Below, one piece after another: positions 47,001-61,200 of a DNA stretch of 64,000 nucleotides. The notes under the pieces are model-generated. The model saw nothing but the letters and a program-made list of their open reading frames with translations. It was not told where the DNA came from and made no database searches. The position numbers and the translations under genes are program-made. The stretch covers positions 152,110,546-152,174,545 of the forward strand of contig OY726560.1 in assembly GCA_963383645.1 (NCBI GenBank), in the 5' to 3' direction. The DNA is from Muscardinus avellanarius. Lineage: Eukaryota > Chordata > Mammalia > Rodentia > Gliridae. How positions within the stretch are numbered: the stretch's first letter is position 1; the number at the start of each line of letters is the position of its first letter.

Positions 47001-50000
47001 TAGCAAATGGTATTTCCAAATTACTGTGATTGAATTGTGAAATTTAAGAAACTCTATAGCAAATGAAAATGTCTTTTTATAAGAGACATTTAAATGTAAG
47101 TAATATATTATTATTATTATATTTTGAGATATTTTCATTTTGATTATTAGAAACAGCTTAGAAGCCATTGGGGAATGAACAGGAAGGTAGAGGATAGGAC
47201 GGATCAAGTTACACTGGTATGGCCTCTTATGTCATACGTGCTATTACACTGTTTCTTTAATATTTGCAATTAAAGGCAGGAGCATTGCTTTCCGTGGAGA
47301 CAGAGGCAATGATGAATCGCCCATTGAAATGATTAAAGTATCACACTTGAAGTAAGTACCAACCTAAAAAATATATATATTATTACAGTGGAATCTTATG
47401 GATTTTCTTTTTATTTCATAAAGTGGGAATATGCTAAATTACATATAGAATTTCTTAGTGATGACAAATGGTAATATACAGTCATATCAAAGAAAATATT
47501 TTGGCTACCAAATTAAGTTACTATCACTTATAATTCTCTACTTATAAGAAAATGAAGTAACTTTTAGGAATTTTAACATGCCTTTAAATTAGTAAAATGA
47601 GTGACCTAGCTTTGTTCTGTGATAGTGATAATGATGTAAATGTATTTTACCTACTAATAAAACTATTGTTTGATACCTTAGGAAATTCTCATGTACTTCC
47701 ACTCACCATGGGACTATTGAGTAAAAGAACTCCTTTTTCTTATTTATAACTTGGACCCATTTTACTTCTAGAATCATTTTGAATTTTTTGTTCCAAGGGA
47801 ACATACATGTAAAACAAGATGATTAAAAATAGGAACTGAATGAAAACCTGTCAAAGAAACAAAGAAAGAATAAGCTTTCTAATAATTAAAAAAAAATTTT
47901 TGGTTTTTGTAGGGTTTTTGAATTTCTGTATACATTTTAGAATAAGCTTATCAGTTTTGCCAAAAAATATTGCTCAGATGTTTTTTGGCTGAGGTTGCAT
48001 TAAATTTATATATCAGAGTGAGAAAGAATATCTTAAAAAGTTTTGCATTTCATGAATGTGGTATATCTGTCCATTTATTTAAGGTGTTTTTAATTTCTTC
48101 CAGCAATATTTTATAGTTTTTAATGTATAAACCTTAAGATATTATTTGTTGATTTTTGCATGTTTTTTTGACATATAAATGGATTTTTCTTTTAGTTTCA
48201 AATCATTAGTTATTTTTTTATATTGGCCCCGTACCTTGTGACTATGATAAGCTTGATTATTAGTTCTGATGGCATTCTTGTTGATTTTCTAGGATATTCT
48301 TCTTTAAAAATCTTGTTATTTACTAACAAAGATACCTTTACATTTTCTTTTGAATTTGCAAGTCTTGTATTTCTTGCTTTACTGCACTGACCAGGACCTC
48401 TAGTATGCTGAGTATATAGAAGTGGTGAGAGCTGACATATTTGCTCTATTCCAGAATCTTAAATCCTAAAAATGTTATGTGAACATATAAGCAGCACTTT
48501 CCCCCTGTGCCTATAATTTTTATATGGTGTGTTTTCATTTTAATTCACATCACAATTTTTAATATTTACACAGGATATTTACACAGACTATTTGAGTGAT
48601 TTTTTCCAGATATAGCTTTCTGTTATTTTCTAGTCTCTGTTATGGTTAAAGAGCATATTTTACATTATTTCCATCTTTTCAAATTTACTGTGATTTATTT
48701 TATGACCCAGAGTGTGGTATATCTTAGTGAATGCTCCGTGCGCACTTGAGCAGGTCACAGAGTCTGCTGTGATTAGTGTGTCCCATAAGTATCACTTCGA
48801 CTTGGTTGATGTCATTCGAGCCTTCTGTGTTCTCACTGGGTTTCTACCTGCTTATTCTATGAGTGCCTGGGAGGCAAGTGTTGAACTCTCTAGCTGTAGT
48901 TGTGGATTCATTTAATTTTCTTTTAAAGAATTTCTTCCCTTGGATATTTTGAAGATCTGTTGCTAGATGCACATATGTTTAATATTGTTAGGTCCTTTTG
49001 GTCAATTTGTTTTCTTTTACTGTGAAATATTTTTTTCTTTGTTGATATTATTTGTTTGGTTATCTGGTATTAGTATAACCACTCCAGCTTTCTTTTCTTA
49101 GTGTTTGCATAGTGTGCAATTTTCCATTTTTATACTTGTACTAAAGTTGATTTCTGTAATTGGGGATTGTCTACTGTTTGATCCAGCATGCTCAGCCTTC
49201 TCCTTGCAGAGGTTAAATAATTCATATTTATGTAATTGCCAGTATGACTTGTGCTTAAGCTCACCATTTTGCTAGTTGCTTTATATTTTATATTTTTATT
49301 TTAAATAAATTAATAAACAATTTTTAAAAATATATTAGTTTTAATTCTTAAGACACAAAATGTCATTTAGTATAACACACATAAATAAAAGTTCTTTGGA
49401 GCTTCCTCAGTAAATTTTAAGAGGGCAAAGGAATCTGAAAAAGTTCAAGAATTACTCAGACTGTTGAGAATCTGGTCTCTTATTTTCAGTCAGAACTCTA
49501 TAAACATTTCTGCTAAATGCATAAACCTAAAGCAACTGACCATATTATTCACTTCTTCAAAATATTCAGTGTGATTCACTAATGTCTATCGAATAAGCCC
49601 CTATTTAATGTAGCGTTGCTTTTAAGATCTTTGTTTATGTAGCCCAAATTCACATTTTAGTCTTTATTTCATGATTTTTCTTATACTCCGCATTGAAGGT
49701 AGCATGATTCCCCATATACAGTCTTATTTCCTGTTACCATTTGTCTGTCTCTTGCAGCACTGAGCACAGGGTCTTCTACGCTCATGTGTCCTTGGCTCAG
49801 CCACCCCCTGGGGATGCTGTGTAGCTCCTCAGGTGGTTGCTGAGGAGTCAGTCTGCTTTGTGGAGTTGTGTGTATTGACCTCACTGCTTCCAGGCCTGGT
49901 GGCAAGTGAATAAAAGTGGCGTTTGTTGCAGACCTGTTGTGGCAGGATAACAGAAATAGCACCCATGTTAGTTAATTGCTACTGTAACCTGAGTGTCAGT

Positions 50001-52152
50001 TCGCTGAGGTGTAGGCGGTGGGATTCCTATGTCAGAGATGAGAAATTGAGCTTTCGCGCGGTTAAGTTGTGGCACCTGAATGAGAACCCAGGCCACTCCT
50101 TCAGAGCTGGTCTCCTTGAGGTCACCCCAAGCTTTAGCCTGTTAGGCTGGCGGTGGTGGGGGCTGAATGTCACTTCAAATCCCTGTGCTTAGAATGTGTC
50201 TTCTAGGAGTCTAATATACTGGTTCATGATAAAGTTTTTGTTTTGTTTTGTTTTTGCAAAAAGGGGGCTTATTTAATAATTCGGGGTTTTTTTGTTGTTG
50301 TTTATTTTAGGCAATATTTGGCAGTTGTATTCAAAGATAAACCCTTGGAATTATGGGATGTTAGGACATGTACCCTTCTGAGAGAAATGTCTAAAAACTT
50401 TCCTGCAATAACTGCTTTGGTAAGTTCTAGTTTAAGAACTAGTCTATTTAGGCATGTAGGTATGTGGTGATTTTTTTTTTTTTTTAGCTTGAGTTGACAT
50501 CATTACTGCCATATGTTATCTTGTTAAAAATAATTTTTCAGGAAAAATTATATAAATAAACGGAGATAACTCTGACTTTCTTGGGTGGGTCAATTTAATA
50601 TTATATTAATGCAATTCCAGTTAAAATTTTATTAGGATGTTTCTAGTAACACAATAAACATTCTAAATTTTTTATCAAGAAGAAGGGTCCTAAAGAGCCA
50701 AGTCATCCTTGAACAAAGAGGAGTGATGGGAGGTGGGGGTGGGGTTGCAGCCACACCACCTGATGCCAGTACATTCTATAGAACTCTGGGAATAAATCAG
50801 TGTCAGATTGACAGAACAGGAAATGGACCGACATTCAAAAGAGCCCACTAACAGACCCATGTATGTTTAGGACTTTGACAGGCAGTAAAGCAGCACAGAG
50901 AGGAACGGGAATGGGCAAACAGTATTAGGGCAACTGTCTCACTTTATGAAAAACATTGATCTCGCTCCTACTACCTATGGTATTACAAAAGTGCTATTCA
51001 CAGAATTAAAGATCTCAGTGTATGTGGATGGATATTTTCACGACCTGGGGACAGGAGAGGATATAAGATGCTCAAAGGAAAAATATTAATGATTTGGATG
51101 ACATCATAATGCTGTTTGATGAAGGATTCCATTCTTCAATATGAATTTTTAATATCTAAAATTAATAGGGAACCTTTACCAATCAACCATGGGGGGGGGA
51201 AGAAAACCCAGTGGAAAAATGGACATGGTGTGTGAATGAACATTTAGAGAACAGCAGAGAAAGGCAGCCAACAAGTATATAAAAAAGTATAAACTTGCCG
51301 GGCGTGGTGGCGCACACTTGTAATCCCCGTGCTTGGGAGGTGCAGACAGGAGGATCACGGAGGTTTGAAAGCCAGCCTCTCTGGCTTAAGAGAGCCTGTT
51401 TCCAAATAAAATAATATATATAAAAAATAGGTCTGGGAGTGTAGCCCGGAGGTAGAAGGGTTTCCAGGGACCCCAGTACCACCAAATAAATAAATAAGTA
51501 CAAACTCAACCGTTTTCAGAGACATACAAAGTGAAGAAACATGATAAGCCTGTTAGACTACGATCAGAGAGCCAGATAGCACCCTGTGAGGAGAAGATGG
51601 AGAAGGCTGTGCCCTGAGCACGTGGGCAGACACAGGCGTCCTCCTGCTGCCCTCGAAGGGCTTTGACTACAGCAGCACTGGTCATAAAGGCACTTGGGAG
51701 GCAATCTGTGTATTCTTTGCTAAGAGAACAGATATATTAAAAAATGATAGATGCTTGTGGAGTGTCATCCAGCCTGCAGAGATAACAGGGAGAAGACCTA
51801 CAGTACATTTAGAACAGCAAGAAGAGTAAAAACCAGAATGTCATAAAATAGGAGTACTTATGGGAATCAGAAACTGATGGATGGAAAATCGCTATGTCAA
51901 GAATTTTTTTAATGAGATGACTTCAGATTAAACACATTGAAATAGGTGAGAATATAAAAAATTAAGACAAGTGAATTCAGGTGGACCTGTGCTTGATAGT
52001 ATGCCCAGATTGGAGTAGTCGTTTTTCCTCACCCTATGCAGGTAAGGGGTAGGCAAAGGGGTGGGGAATAGGAGACACCATCATTGAATTTGTTTTTTAA
52101 ATTTTGTATATGTATGTATGTATGTATATGTGTATATGTATATGTATGTGTA

Positions 52153-52234
<82 letters not shown>

Positions 52235-55200
52235 TAGAGACATCAGCTGGGCGTAGTGGCACACGCTTGTAATCCCAGCATTTGGGAGGCTGAGAAAGGA
52301 GGATCGCACAGGTTCAAAGTCAGTCTCAGCTACTTAGTGAGGCCCTTTGCAACTCAGTGAGACCCTGTTTCAAAATAAAGACTAAAAAATAGGAATGGGG
52401 GTGTCGCTCAGAGGTAGAATGCCCCTGGGTTCCATCCTTAGTACTGCCAAAAAAAAAATCAAAACTTTTTTTGGGAAGTTTGCTGTTAAACTAGTCTAAT
52501 TAAAATGCATTTGATAAGCCTTTCTCTGAATAGGTAAAATCTAAAGAAAAACACTTCACATACAGTAACGGGAAGTGGTGCTAGGCCATGGAGACCATGG
52601 AGAGTGCCCAGTTTGTTGTTTTGGTTTGGTTTGGGTTTTAGGGTTTTTTTTTTTTTTTTTTTTTTTTTTTGTGGTGCTGGAGATGGAACCCAGGAGCTTT
52701 CTACCTCCAGGCTATACTCCCAGCCCTATTTTATATTTTGTTTGGAAACAGGGTCTCACTAAGTTGCTGAGAGCCTCACTAAGTAGCTGAGGCTGGCTTC
52801 GAACCTGCGCGATCCTCCTGTCTCAGCCTCCCAAGAGCTGGGATTACTAGGAGTGCCATCCAGCCTGCAGAGATAACAGGGAGAAGACCTAAAATACATT
52901 TAGAATAGCAAGAAGAGTAAAATGCATTTACAACAGCATGCCCGGCTTGCCCAGATGTTCTGGAAGGGAGCTCTGACAGAAGGCACGCTGGCACTCCTGG
53001 GTGTCTTTTCTCTCCACAGGAGTGGTCACCATCTCACAACTTAAAGAGCCTGAAAAAGAAGCAGCTTGCTACCCGAGAGGCCATGGCCCGCCAGACTGTC
53101 GTCTCGGACACAGAGCTCAGCACCGTCGAGCCGTCGGTGATCAGGTGCAGCGCGCTGCTCCTGCCAGTGTCCTTTGCACTAGTAAATTGTGTCTGAGAAC
53201 TTGACGGTGCTTTAGTGGTAGCCAGTTGGACTGTGCTTTTGCACACACTTGGTTTCCTGTTTCAGTATGTTACCCGGATTACCGGACAGTTAAATTTGTT
53301 GCCGTCTTTCCTAGTGCAGTCAGTAGCCTGCAGTACTGTCGCCCCACAGCCCCGTGAGGGACAAGGATGGCTCCAGTGCCCTCTGTCCCCTTAACTGCAG
53401 TTTCTGAAATTAGGTGAAAGTAGCATAAACATGGAGATGAATCAATAAGAAAGTGTATTGGGAGTTCTAAATCCCATCCCCGTCCATACCAGTTTTACGA
53501 TTAAAAGCTTCAGAGCACCTCTCTGTAGCCCCTCTCCTCTGTTGGGCTTTTTAGCAAAAGTAGCTGTGTGTTGTTTCCATTACTTTTTTCTCCTGTTGTA
53601 AACTTTCTTCCATGGTATGATTATGGGGAATGATTTACATATATATAGTGTGTGTGGTACTGGGGATGGAACCAGGGGCATTTGAACTCCAAGCTACACC
53701 CCCGCCCTATTTGTTATTCTTTATTTTGAAACAGGGTCTCACTGAGTTGCGGAGGGCCTCACTAAGTAGCTGAGGCTGTCTGCGAATCGCAATTCTCCAG
53801 TCTCAGCTTCCTGAATGCTGGGATTGCAAGCGTGCGCCGCCACGCCCAGCTTGATTCACATTTTTACATTATTAGCTGGGCAAGATTAGTTTCAGACACT
53901 TTAGTGGCTTTGGACTTCCTGTTACTGCATCTGTATTGTGGGCAAGTTAATTAAGTATGGGTGGCACTCTAAAGAAAAGTCATTACCTTATTTTTTCCTC
54001 TCCCAAAGCTTGTTGCAGGAGGCAGAAAGTAAATCTGAACTCAGTCAGAATATCTCTGCTCGGGAGCATTTTGTATTTACCGATAATGACGGCCAAGTTT
54101 ATCACCTCACTGTGGAGGGAAACTCTATGAAAGATAGTGCTCGGATTCCACCAGATGTGAGTCTAACCCTCGGTTAAATCTCCATCAATAGTCCCTTCAA
54201 GGATCTTGTTGACCCATATCCAGTGAGGACATCGCTTAAGTTGGAAAGCTTCAGGAAAGCTTAATAGAGATAAATTTCATTACTAATGGACACATTATCA
54301 CTGATTAAACTTGCCTTATCCTGCTAGAGAATAACATTAAAACTATTTTGATTAAGTTTTTGCCTTGTGATATTCATTTTATCCCCATAATAACTTACCA
54401 AGGATTGTCTCCATTCAATCTGTGACTAAACTGAGGGAGAATAATGGCTGTGCCCAGGGCACGCTCAGTTCTGTGCAGAGCAGCGGTTGAAACTGGGCTC
54501 GACACCAGTGTCTGTCCTCTGCTTCAGGCATTTCCCTGAAAGATACTTGTGCTCTAGTATTATTTTTTGATGATTGTAAATAGGTTATAAATGTAATAGT
54601 ATTAACATTTACTACCTCAGATATATCCTTTTTTGACCTTGTAGAATCCCTCTACTGAGGTATTAGAGTTAACTCTGCATCTCACAGGTTGTTTTTAAGA
54701 GGTGGATTAAGAAAATGACTTTTTAAAAACTAATACAGAGTACTAAAGTGATTAAATGGAGACAAGAGGGGATTCTTAAAAATGTCCGTATTTACTTAGA
54801 ATTGCCATCCAGACATGGGACTTGTAGTGGGAGGCCGCTGGGTGAGGCTCAGGTCTCCTGAGTTCGCAGTGAAGGTGCCGGCGGGGCTGCGGTCACTGAA
54901 AGTTAAGTGGCAGGCGGTCGCTTCCAGGCAGCTCAGTCGCCTGGCTCTTGTGGATCAGAGCTGCTGTAGGTGAGAGGGAGGAATTCAGACTGTTGCAAAT
55001 GTCTTTAATAAACAGTATTTTCACCTTCTCTATTCCAAAAGGTAGTGAAGTTCTGGATCTTCTTTTTCAATGAGAAAAAACCCTGCATAATTAGTTAAGA
55101 AATTAGTTTCCCTTGAGATGGATTTATTTTATCCTTTTGCAGTAAGAAATAAGTTAGAGTCAGCTTTCTTTCTAGAAGGGATTTTCTTGACTTCTTTCTC

Positions 55201-58200
55201 TTAAGGTATTGCTTCTTTAAAAAATATTCCTATAAACCTAGTTGAGATAACTTACTAATGTATGTTTTTCTTGCTGTTATTTTCTAGGGAAGTATGGGTA
55301 GTATTACCTGCATTGCTTGGAAAGGAGATACATTAGTGCTTGGAGATATGGATGGGAATTTAAATTTTTGGGATTTGAGAGGCAGAGTATCCAGGTATGA
55401 GCCAAGAATGAAAGGTTTATGTTGTGTGTTTTTAAGTATGGTTTCATTGGAGACTTATGACTGAATTAAGGAGGAAAAGCTTTGGGCCAGGCTCTGATCA
55501 TTCACAGGAAACGCTCATCTACAAGTGGCCCGTGCAGAAGCCTGGCCGTCCTCCAGCTGTGTTAAAGAGCAGGCCCGTCCGCCACATGCCTCGCCCTAGC
55601 ATGGAAAGTGGCTTTCCCATCATCAGACCCTATCAGAAGCACTGGAAAGACACATCGGGCGTTTTCTGATGACTACCTGTTGCTCTATATCATATTGGTA
55701 TTTTGTTTGTCTTTGTCCTCAGAGGAATACCTACACATCGAAGTTGGGTGAGGAAGATTCGGTTTGCCCCTGGCAAAGGAAACCAAAAATTAATAGCAAT
55801 GTACAATGATGGTGCCGAAGTGTGGGACACTAAGGAGGTAGGCCCAGCACCAGGAGGATAAAACGTAAATGAGGCTGCCCGCCTTAGGGACTTCTCTTTT
55901 CCCCCTTTTTTCTGACTTAATGAAAACCATGATGTGTGAGGCTTCTCACAATAGATTATTTTCTTCTGTATAAACTTTTTACTTCTACAGTATTTCTCTT
56001 CTAAGGGTGGCAGCTCTACAGATTGATTGATTGATATTTTAGTGTTACTGTTGCGACCAGGATGACACATTCAGTTTTACGCTTTCCCTGGGTCTTTGCC
56101 TCCGTCTCGTGTGACCGTTCAATCCAGAATCACAAACATCTTCCTTTTTGTCTGAAAGTGATGGCAGACTCACTTTGCAGGTTCAGATGGTGAGCAGCTT
56201 GAGAAGTGGGAGGAATGTGACCTTTCGGATATTGGACGTGGACTGGTGCACCTCAGATAAAGTGATTTTGGCGTCCGATGATGGCTGCATCCGAGTCCTG
56301 GAGATGTCTATGAAGTCCACGTGTTTCAGAATGGACGAGCAGGAGTTGACCGGTACGGTCCGCTCAGGAAAGAGTGCCCTGAAGCCAGCCTTTCGCACAG
56401 CTGCTCTCCAGAGAGGGAGAGTCGCTGCTTCTCATTTCAGATATTTCCCAAGTATCTGAGCTTAAGAAAGTAATTTCACTTAGACTGTAAGTGCTTACTG
56501 CTGCTGAGATGCGGTGCTGGTACATCGCAGGTGTCGGCGATCCACTCAGGTTCCCTAAGTGCCCCGTTTTGACCCGTTTCTAAGTGGTTTGTTAACAAGA
56601 TAGAGGATACTTCCCTTCATAAGCACAGCTTACTCAGAATTCAGAGCTCATCACAGGACACGAGGCTAGTGACAGGCTTCTGTTTAAATAGTGAGCATTG
56701 TGTCTCGTGACCATGTGTCATTGAAAAGTCACTGTCTGAGTTACTGTGAATTTGATGCCTGTCTCTCACTTGGTGCATGGCTGTCAAGACAAAATTAGGA
56801 TGACAATATCTCATTCTTTCTTGTATGGTTGTTTTGAGATTGTTTTTAGCCAGAATGAAAAATACTGTAGTAAAATAATGCCATACGTGACTTTTTAAGA
56901 AAAAAATAGGAAGATTGTAAGTGCATCATTCATCGGCTTAGAAGGCAGCCTCTTTCTCGGAGTGCACCTTTCATTCATGGAAGGCACTTTTGGGGGAGAC
57001 CATTATTCTGATCCTAACTGGAGCAGAGCAGCAACCTCCATGTTAAATATTCTCTCAGCGTACCTGTGGTTCACACTCCCGACTCTGTTATTCCTAATTG
57101 AACTTTAAATCCAGAAAAACATTCAATAAATGATAAGGAATAAAAATTGACAGTAGTGTGAATGTGCTGTTAGGAAAAAGATGTCTGTGTTCACCACCAT
57201 GTGCATGGCTGACCTAGTCTTGGGGGGGGAGAGATTAATAGAGGAATAATAGAGAGGCTCCTGTAGTCATCTACTGAATCGGCTCCAAGAAGTGTCTGTG
57301 CTTGGCAGTCAGTATTTGCACTCTCGAAGGCCGTGCAGTTTTAAAGCCCGCCCTTTCTCTCTGGGTTCAAGTCCGAGGCATTGCCAGGTTGCTACTGGTG
57401 TTGGGGCCGTCCATGACCACCTGTGGTGGGCTTTGGTGGTTCTTGCTGCCCACTCCTACCCACTCCGTGGGTACCCGCACTTCTAAATTGTAGCTGTGCC
57501 CGCCTGTGGACAGCGCCACAGCGGAGCGCTGCACTCCCAGGATGGTCTCGGATGCCACCGCTCTGCAGAGGGTCCACTCCCACAGGAGGCAAGCAGAGCT
57601 CCTCGCTCTCAGCCTGAAGCTCCTGAGGAAACCACAGGGTGATTTTGTTTAATTCAGTTATTAATTCTAGGTAGAGAATTAATGTAAATCTGTTCTAAAT
57701 GTGTGAAAACTTTTCTCTCACCTTTAACTTAAAACCTTACCCTAAGAAGCGCCAAAACAGTGATAACTTGTTCTTAAATTGAACTCAATACAGAAATGGA
57801 ATCCAGCGGATTAATACTGTATGAATATCTGGGTTGTAGCCCAGGTTTAGATGCATTTTCTTTTAAAGTGTTCCTAAAATTAAAGAGAAAAAATTATTTC
57901 TGTCCAGTGTCTAGTGGGATATCCTCAGTGAGAAAGGGAGAACAGATTTAAGTAGTAATGGAGAAAGGTCAGTAAAGTTGTGCACACATTCTATAAATTG
58001 AACTTTAAATCCAGAAAAACATTCAATAAATGATAAGGAATAAAAATTGACAATAGTGTGAATGTGGTGGTAGGAAAAAGATGCCTGTGTGTTCACCACC
58101 ATGTGCACAGCTGACTTAGTCTGGGGGGAGATTAATACATTTCTGTTCTGGGAAATTAAAAGTGTATTTTGGGCTTATTGCTGTGGAATAAACACAAAGT

Positions 58201-61200
58201 CACTCTAGGACATAGACACTGATGCACCGGTGTTTCCTTCAGGTTTCCTTGGTAACAAGTAGGGAACTCCATGAAATACTTGTTTGTTAGAATAGCTCAA
58301 AGAAGCCTCTTCTTCCCGTCATCACAGGAGGGGAGCCATTCAGACCGATTGAGAAACGAATCCTTGGTTTCAAGTTGGCGAGCCTTTCCTGACTGTCCCC
58401 TCATGTTTCAGGGACATAAAATAGCATAGAGATAAATCTCAGGTCATTGTAGCAGCATCTAGAAGGAATGCAAGCATGTGAGACTTGCTAATAATATTCT
58501 AGGCCGATGTAGTTTCTGTAGACTTACAATATTGGCATGACGTGAGATTTTTCAGCCTAGCTTCCTCCAACTGTGTGGGCTGCTGCTGAGCAGTTCCTAG
58601 TGAGCACGTACCGGAAGAGGAGGCCTTGATGAGACCTGGGTGCCTTGGTTTTTCCAGTGCTGTGGATTGCCTCTAGGCCTGGGCCTGGTCAGCACTCACT
58701 ATACCACTGATAGACAGTGCTACCCCTGGACCCTAGAGCCTCGGAAAGAATATGACTGTTGCAGAGGTGGAGGGAATAACCAGGAACTTTTGAATATGGA
58801 CTGCATTTTAGGTGATTTTACTGAACCAAGAGTGAAATTTGGGGGCATGAAAAAAAGTAGTTATTAAAATCCTGACCACTTTCTGACTCATAAATTATAG
58901 TCCCAGCAAAATATTTATTATTTAATTTTTGTTTTCTGTGTTTATTTAGTGGTATAGGGATTGAATCCAGGGTCACTCTATCACTAAACTATTCCTCCAG
59001 CCCTTTTTACGTTTTATTTTGAGACGCTAAGCTGTCCATGCTAGCCTTGAGGTTGAAATCCTCCTGTTCCAGCCTCCGAAGTACTAGGATTACAGGTGTG
59101 TGTGAAATTTAAATCAGCTATGATTGAATTTTTTTAACTGCATAGAACGGAGTTTTCTAAAGTGGCATTGCTTAGCCGGGCATGGGGTGCACACTTGTAA
59201 TCCCAGCATTCGGGAGGCTGAGACTGGAGGATCACAGTTTGTGAACAGCCTCAGCTACTTAGCTGAGTAAAATTCCATTGTGTATATAAACCATGATTTC
59301 ATAATCCATTCCTCTGTTGATAGACACCCAGGCCGGTTCTGTAGTTTGACTGTAGGGAATTGTGCTATTATAAACATGGAAATGCTATCTACCTATAGTG
59401 ATCTGACTTCTGTTTCTTTAGGAAGATACCCCCCAAATATTATCTGTCGGGAGGGAAATGGAGTGGGGAGGAACCCAGAAGAAACACAGTGAATGCGGTG
59501 TGCATATGTTTTCTAGCACTCTGAACCTCACCATGGTATATAATTAAAATACGCCAATAAAAAAAACTTCAAGAGGACTTTATTTTTAAACTTTCTTTCT
59601 TTGTCTAGAGCCCATTTGGTGCCCATACCTTCTTCCTCCAAGGGCCTCCCTTGCCCTGAAAGCCTTCTTACTTCACCAGCCTTGGAGTGGACAATATTCT
59701 TTGGACCTTTCTCACATGTAAGTTTCTGCATTTTATTTTCCTTTCATACTGTACTTGGGATTGAAGGATGCCCATGAAAGTGGGTCATGGCCCACACTCC
59801 AGTGTTTAAAAGGAATGGAACTTTAAAACTCATCCAAGAGAAGGCAGGGACAATGAAAGCATCTCCAGCCTGCCTCCTGTTTCCATCTGCGTGGGGGCAT
59901 GCGTAGGTCTCTAGTGCACTGGCATCGCCTTTGGCTCTGGACGCAGGCAGTCATGATGTGGGGAAGTGAGCGGGAAGAGCCCATGGAGGCTGCGGGCTCA
60001 GGGCCAGCCCGGCTCGTTTTAAAGCAGCATCTGTGGGCCTACTTCAGAGGTATGTATGTTTATAAATCTCAGTATCTATGGTTATTCATTAAATCCACAA
60101 ATGTTACTGAACTTATGCCATACGGAAGGCATAGGCAGGCATGGCATTGTTTAAAAATGCAATCAAGCAACTATTCTCCAAGATCTGTCTCCTTAGTTCT
60201 CTGCAGGGCAGAATGGGAAAATTTATTAAGTCATTGTAGTTTCCATTTCTTGGAAGCCAAAGTGACTTTCTTTTGTTTGGACTCAATAAGATGAAATGAT
60301 TGGTGGTCCTGCATACATTGTTCCTATATTTTGATCTGTAACCAGGTTTTGAACCAAGTTTTTATTAAAACAACGTTTTGGATAAAGAAATAAGTGATTT
60401 TAAATGGAGAGATAATAAACTCATTCAAAATCGTTTCTGTACAGTGATTATCCGGAAAATGAAGAAATAAAGAGTCTTCTTCAGGAGCAGTTGAATTCAT
60501 TGTCTAAGTAAGCATTTTGTGTTTTATTAGAAGATAACAATACAAGAAAAAAAACACATTCATATGGATTTTTTAAATCAAAGTAACTTGTGTTTTACAA
60601 AATACTAATGGCCCAAGGAGAAACCATTCTGCTCACAGAGGTAGTTCCCTTGAGAATCTTTGTTTTCCAGGAAAGGATCTATTTAAGATCTATTTAACAT
60701 TGCAGGGACAGGGCATTCGCCCCAAGTCCACGTGGCAGGCTGCTCTGGTGTTGCGTGAGTCAGGCCTGGGCCATTCCGGCTCCAGCGTGTGCGGGAGGCG
60801 CGAGCACACGGCTCTTCTGTGTCCACTTCCCTCTTCTGAACTGAGCTCTGTATCAGATGCTGTGTGTGCATGGTCTGGCTAAGAAACTAATGTGTTCCCT
60901 AAGGCCAAAAGCATTTAAAAATACGTATTGGTAACTATATTGCAAAGGAAGGAGAAAATACAGGTCCACAAAGAATTCATGGTAAAATGTAACACATTTT
61001 TGCAGTCTAGAAATTGACACATGTAATTATAGTATTTAACAAATTAAGAATAAAAGATGGAAGATTAAATAATTACTTTATTGCTTTCTGTATCTAAAAA
61101 CTAACATTTATCTTTAAGTGGGAAACTATAGATTTAAGAAATATCTTCCCCATTTATGAATATTTCATATTTAGCTACTGTAGAAACACCAATTCATTGT

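Larger units (their letters stand above)
50560..51975 (+). mobile_element. Old L1 fragment, sense, intron 14, split by a SINE
   Basis: Diverged sense ORF2/3' region: GCAATTCCAGTTAAAATTTT, TTGACAGAACAGGAAATGGA, CACTTGGGAGGCAATCTGTG. A SINE at 51,297-51,487 interrupts it. Confidence 0.7.
56353..59264. other. Intron 19 before the inverted L1
   Basis: Holds the two copies of the 145-bp duplication, an antisense SINE relic at 58,945-59,100 and a truncated + SINE at 59,164-59,262. The rest looks unique. Confidence 0.6.

Noticed and set aside
59899..60294. 131-codon ORF in intron 20
   Set aside because: No recognisable family, splice context or conservation evidence; compatible with chance.
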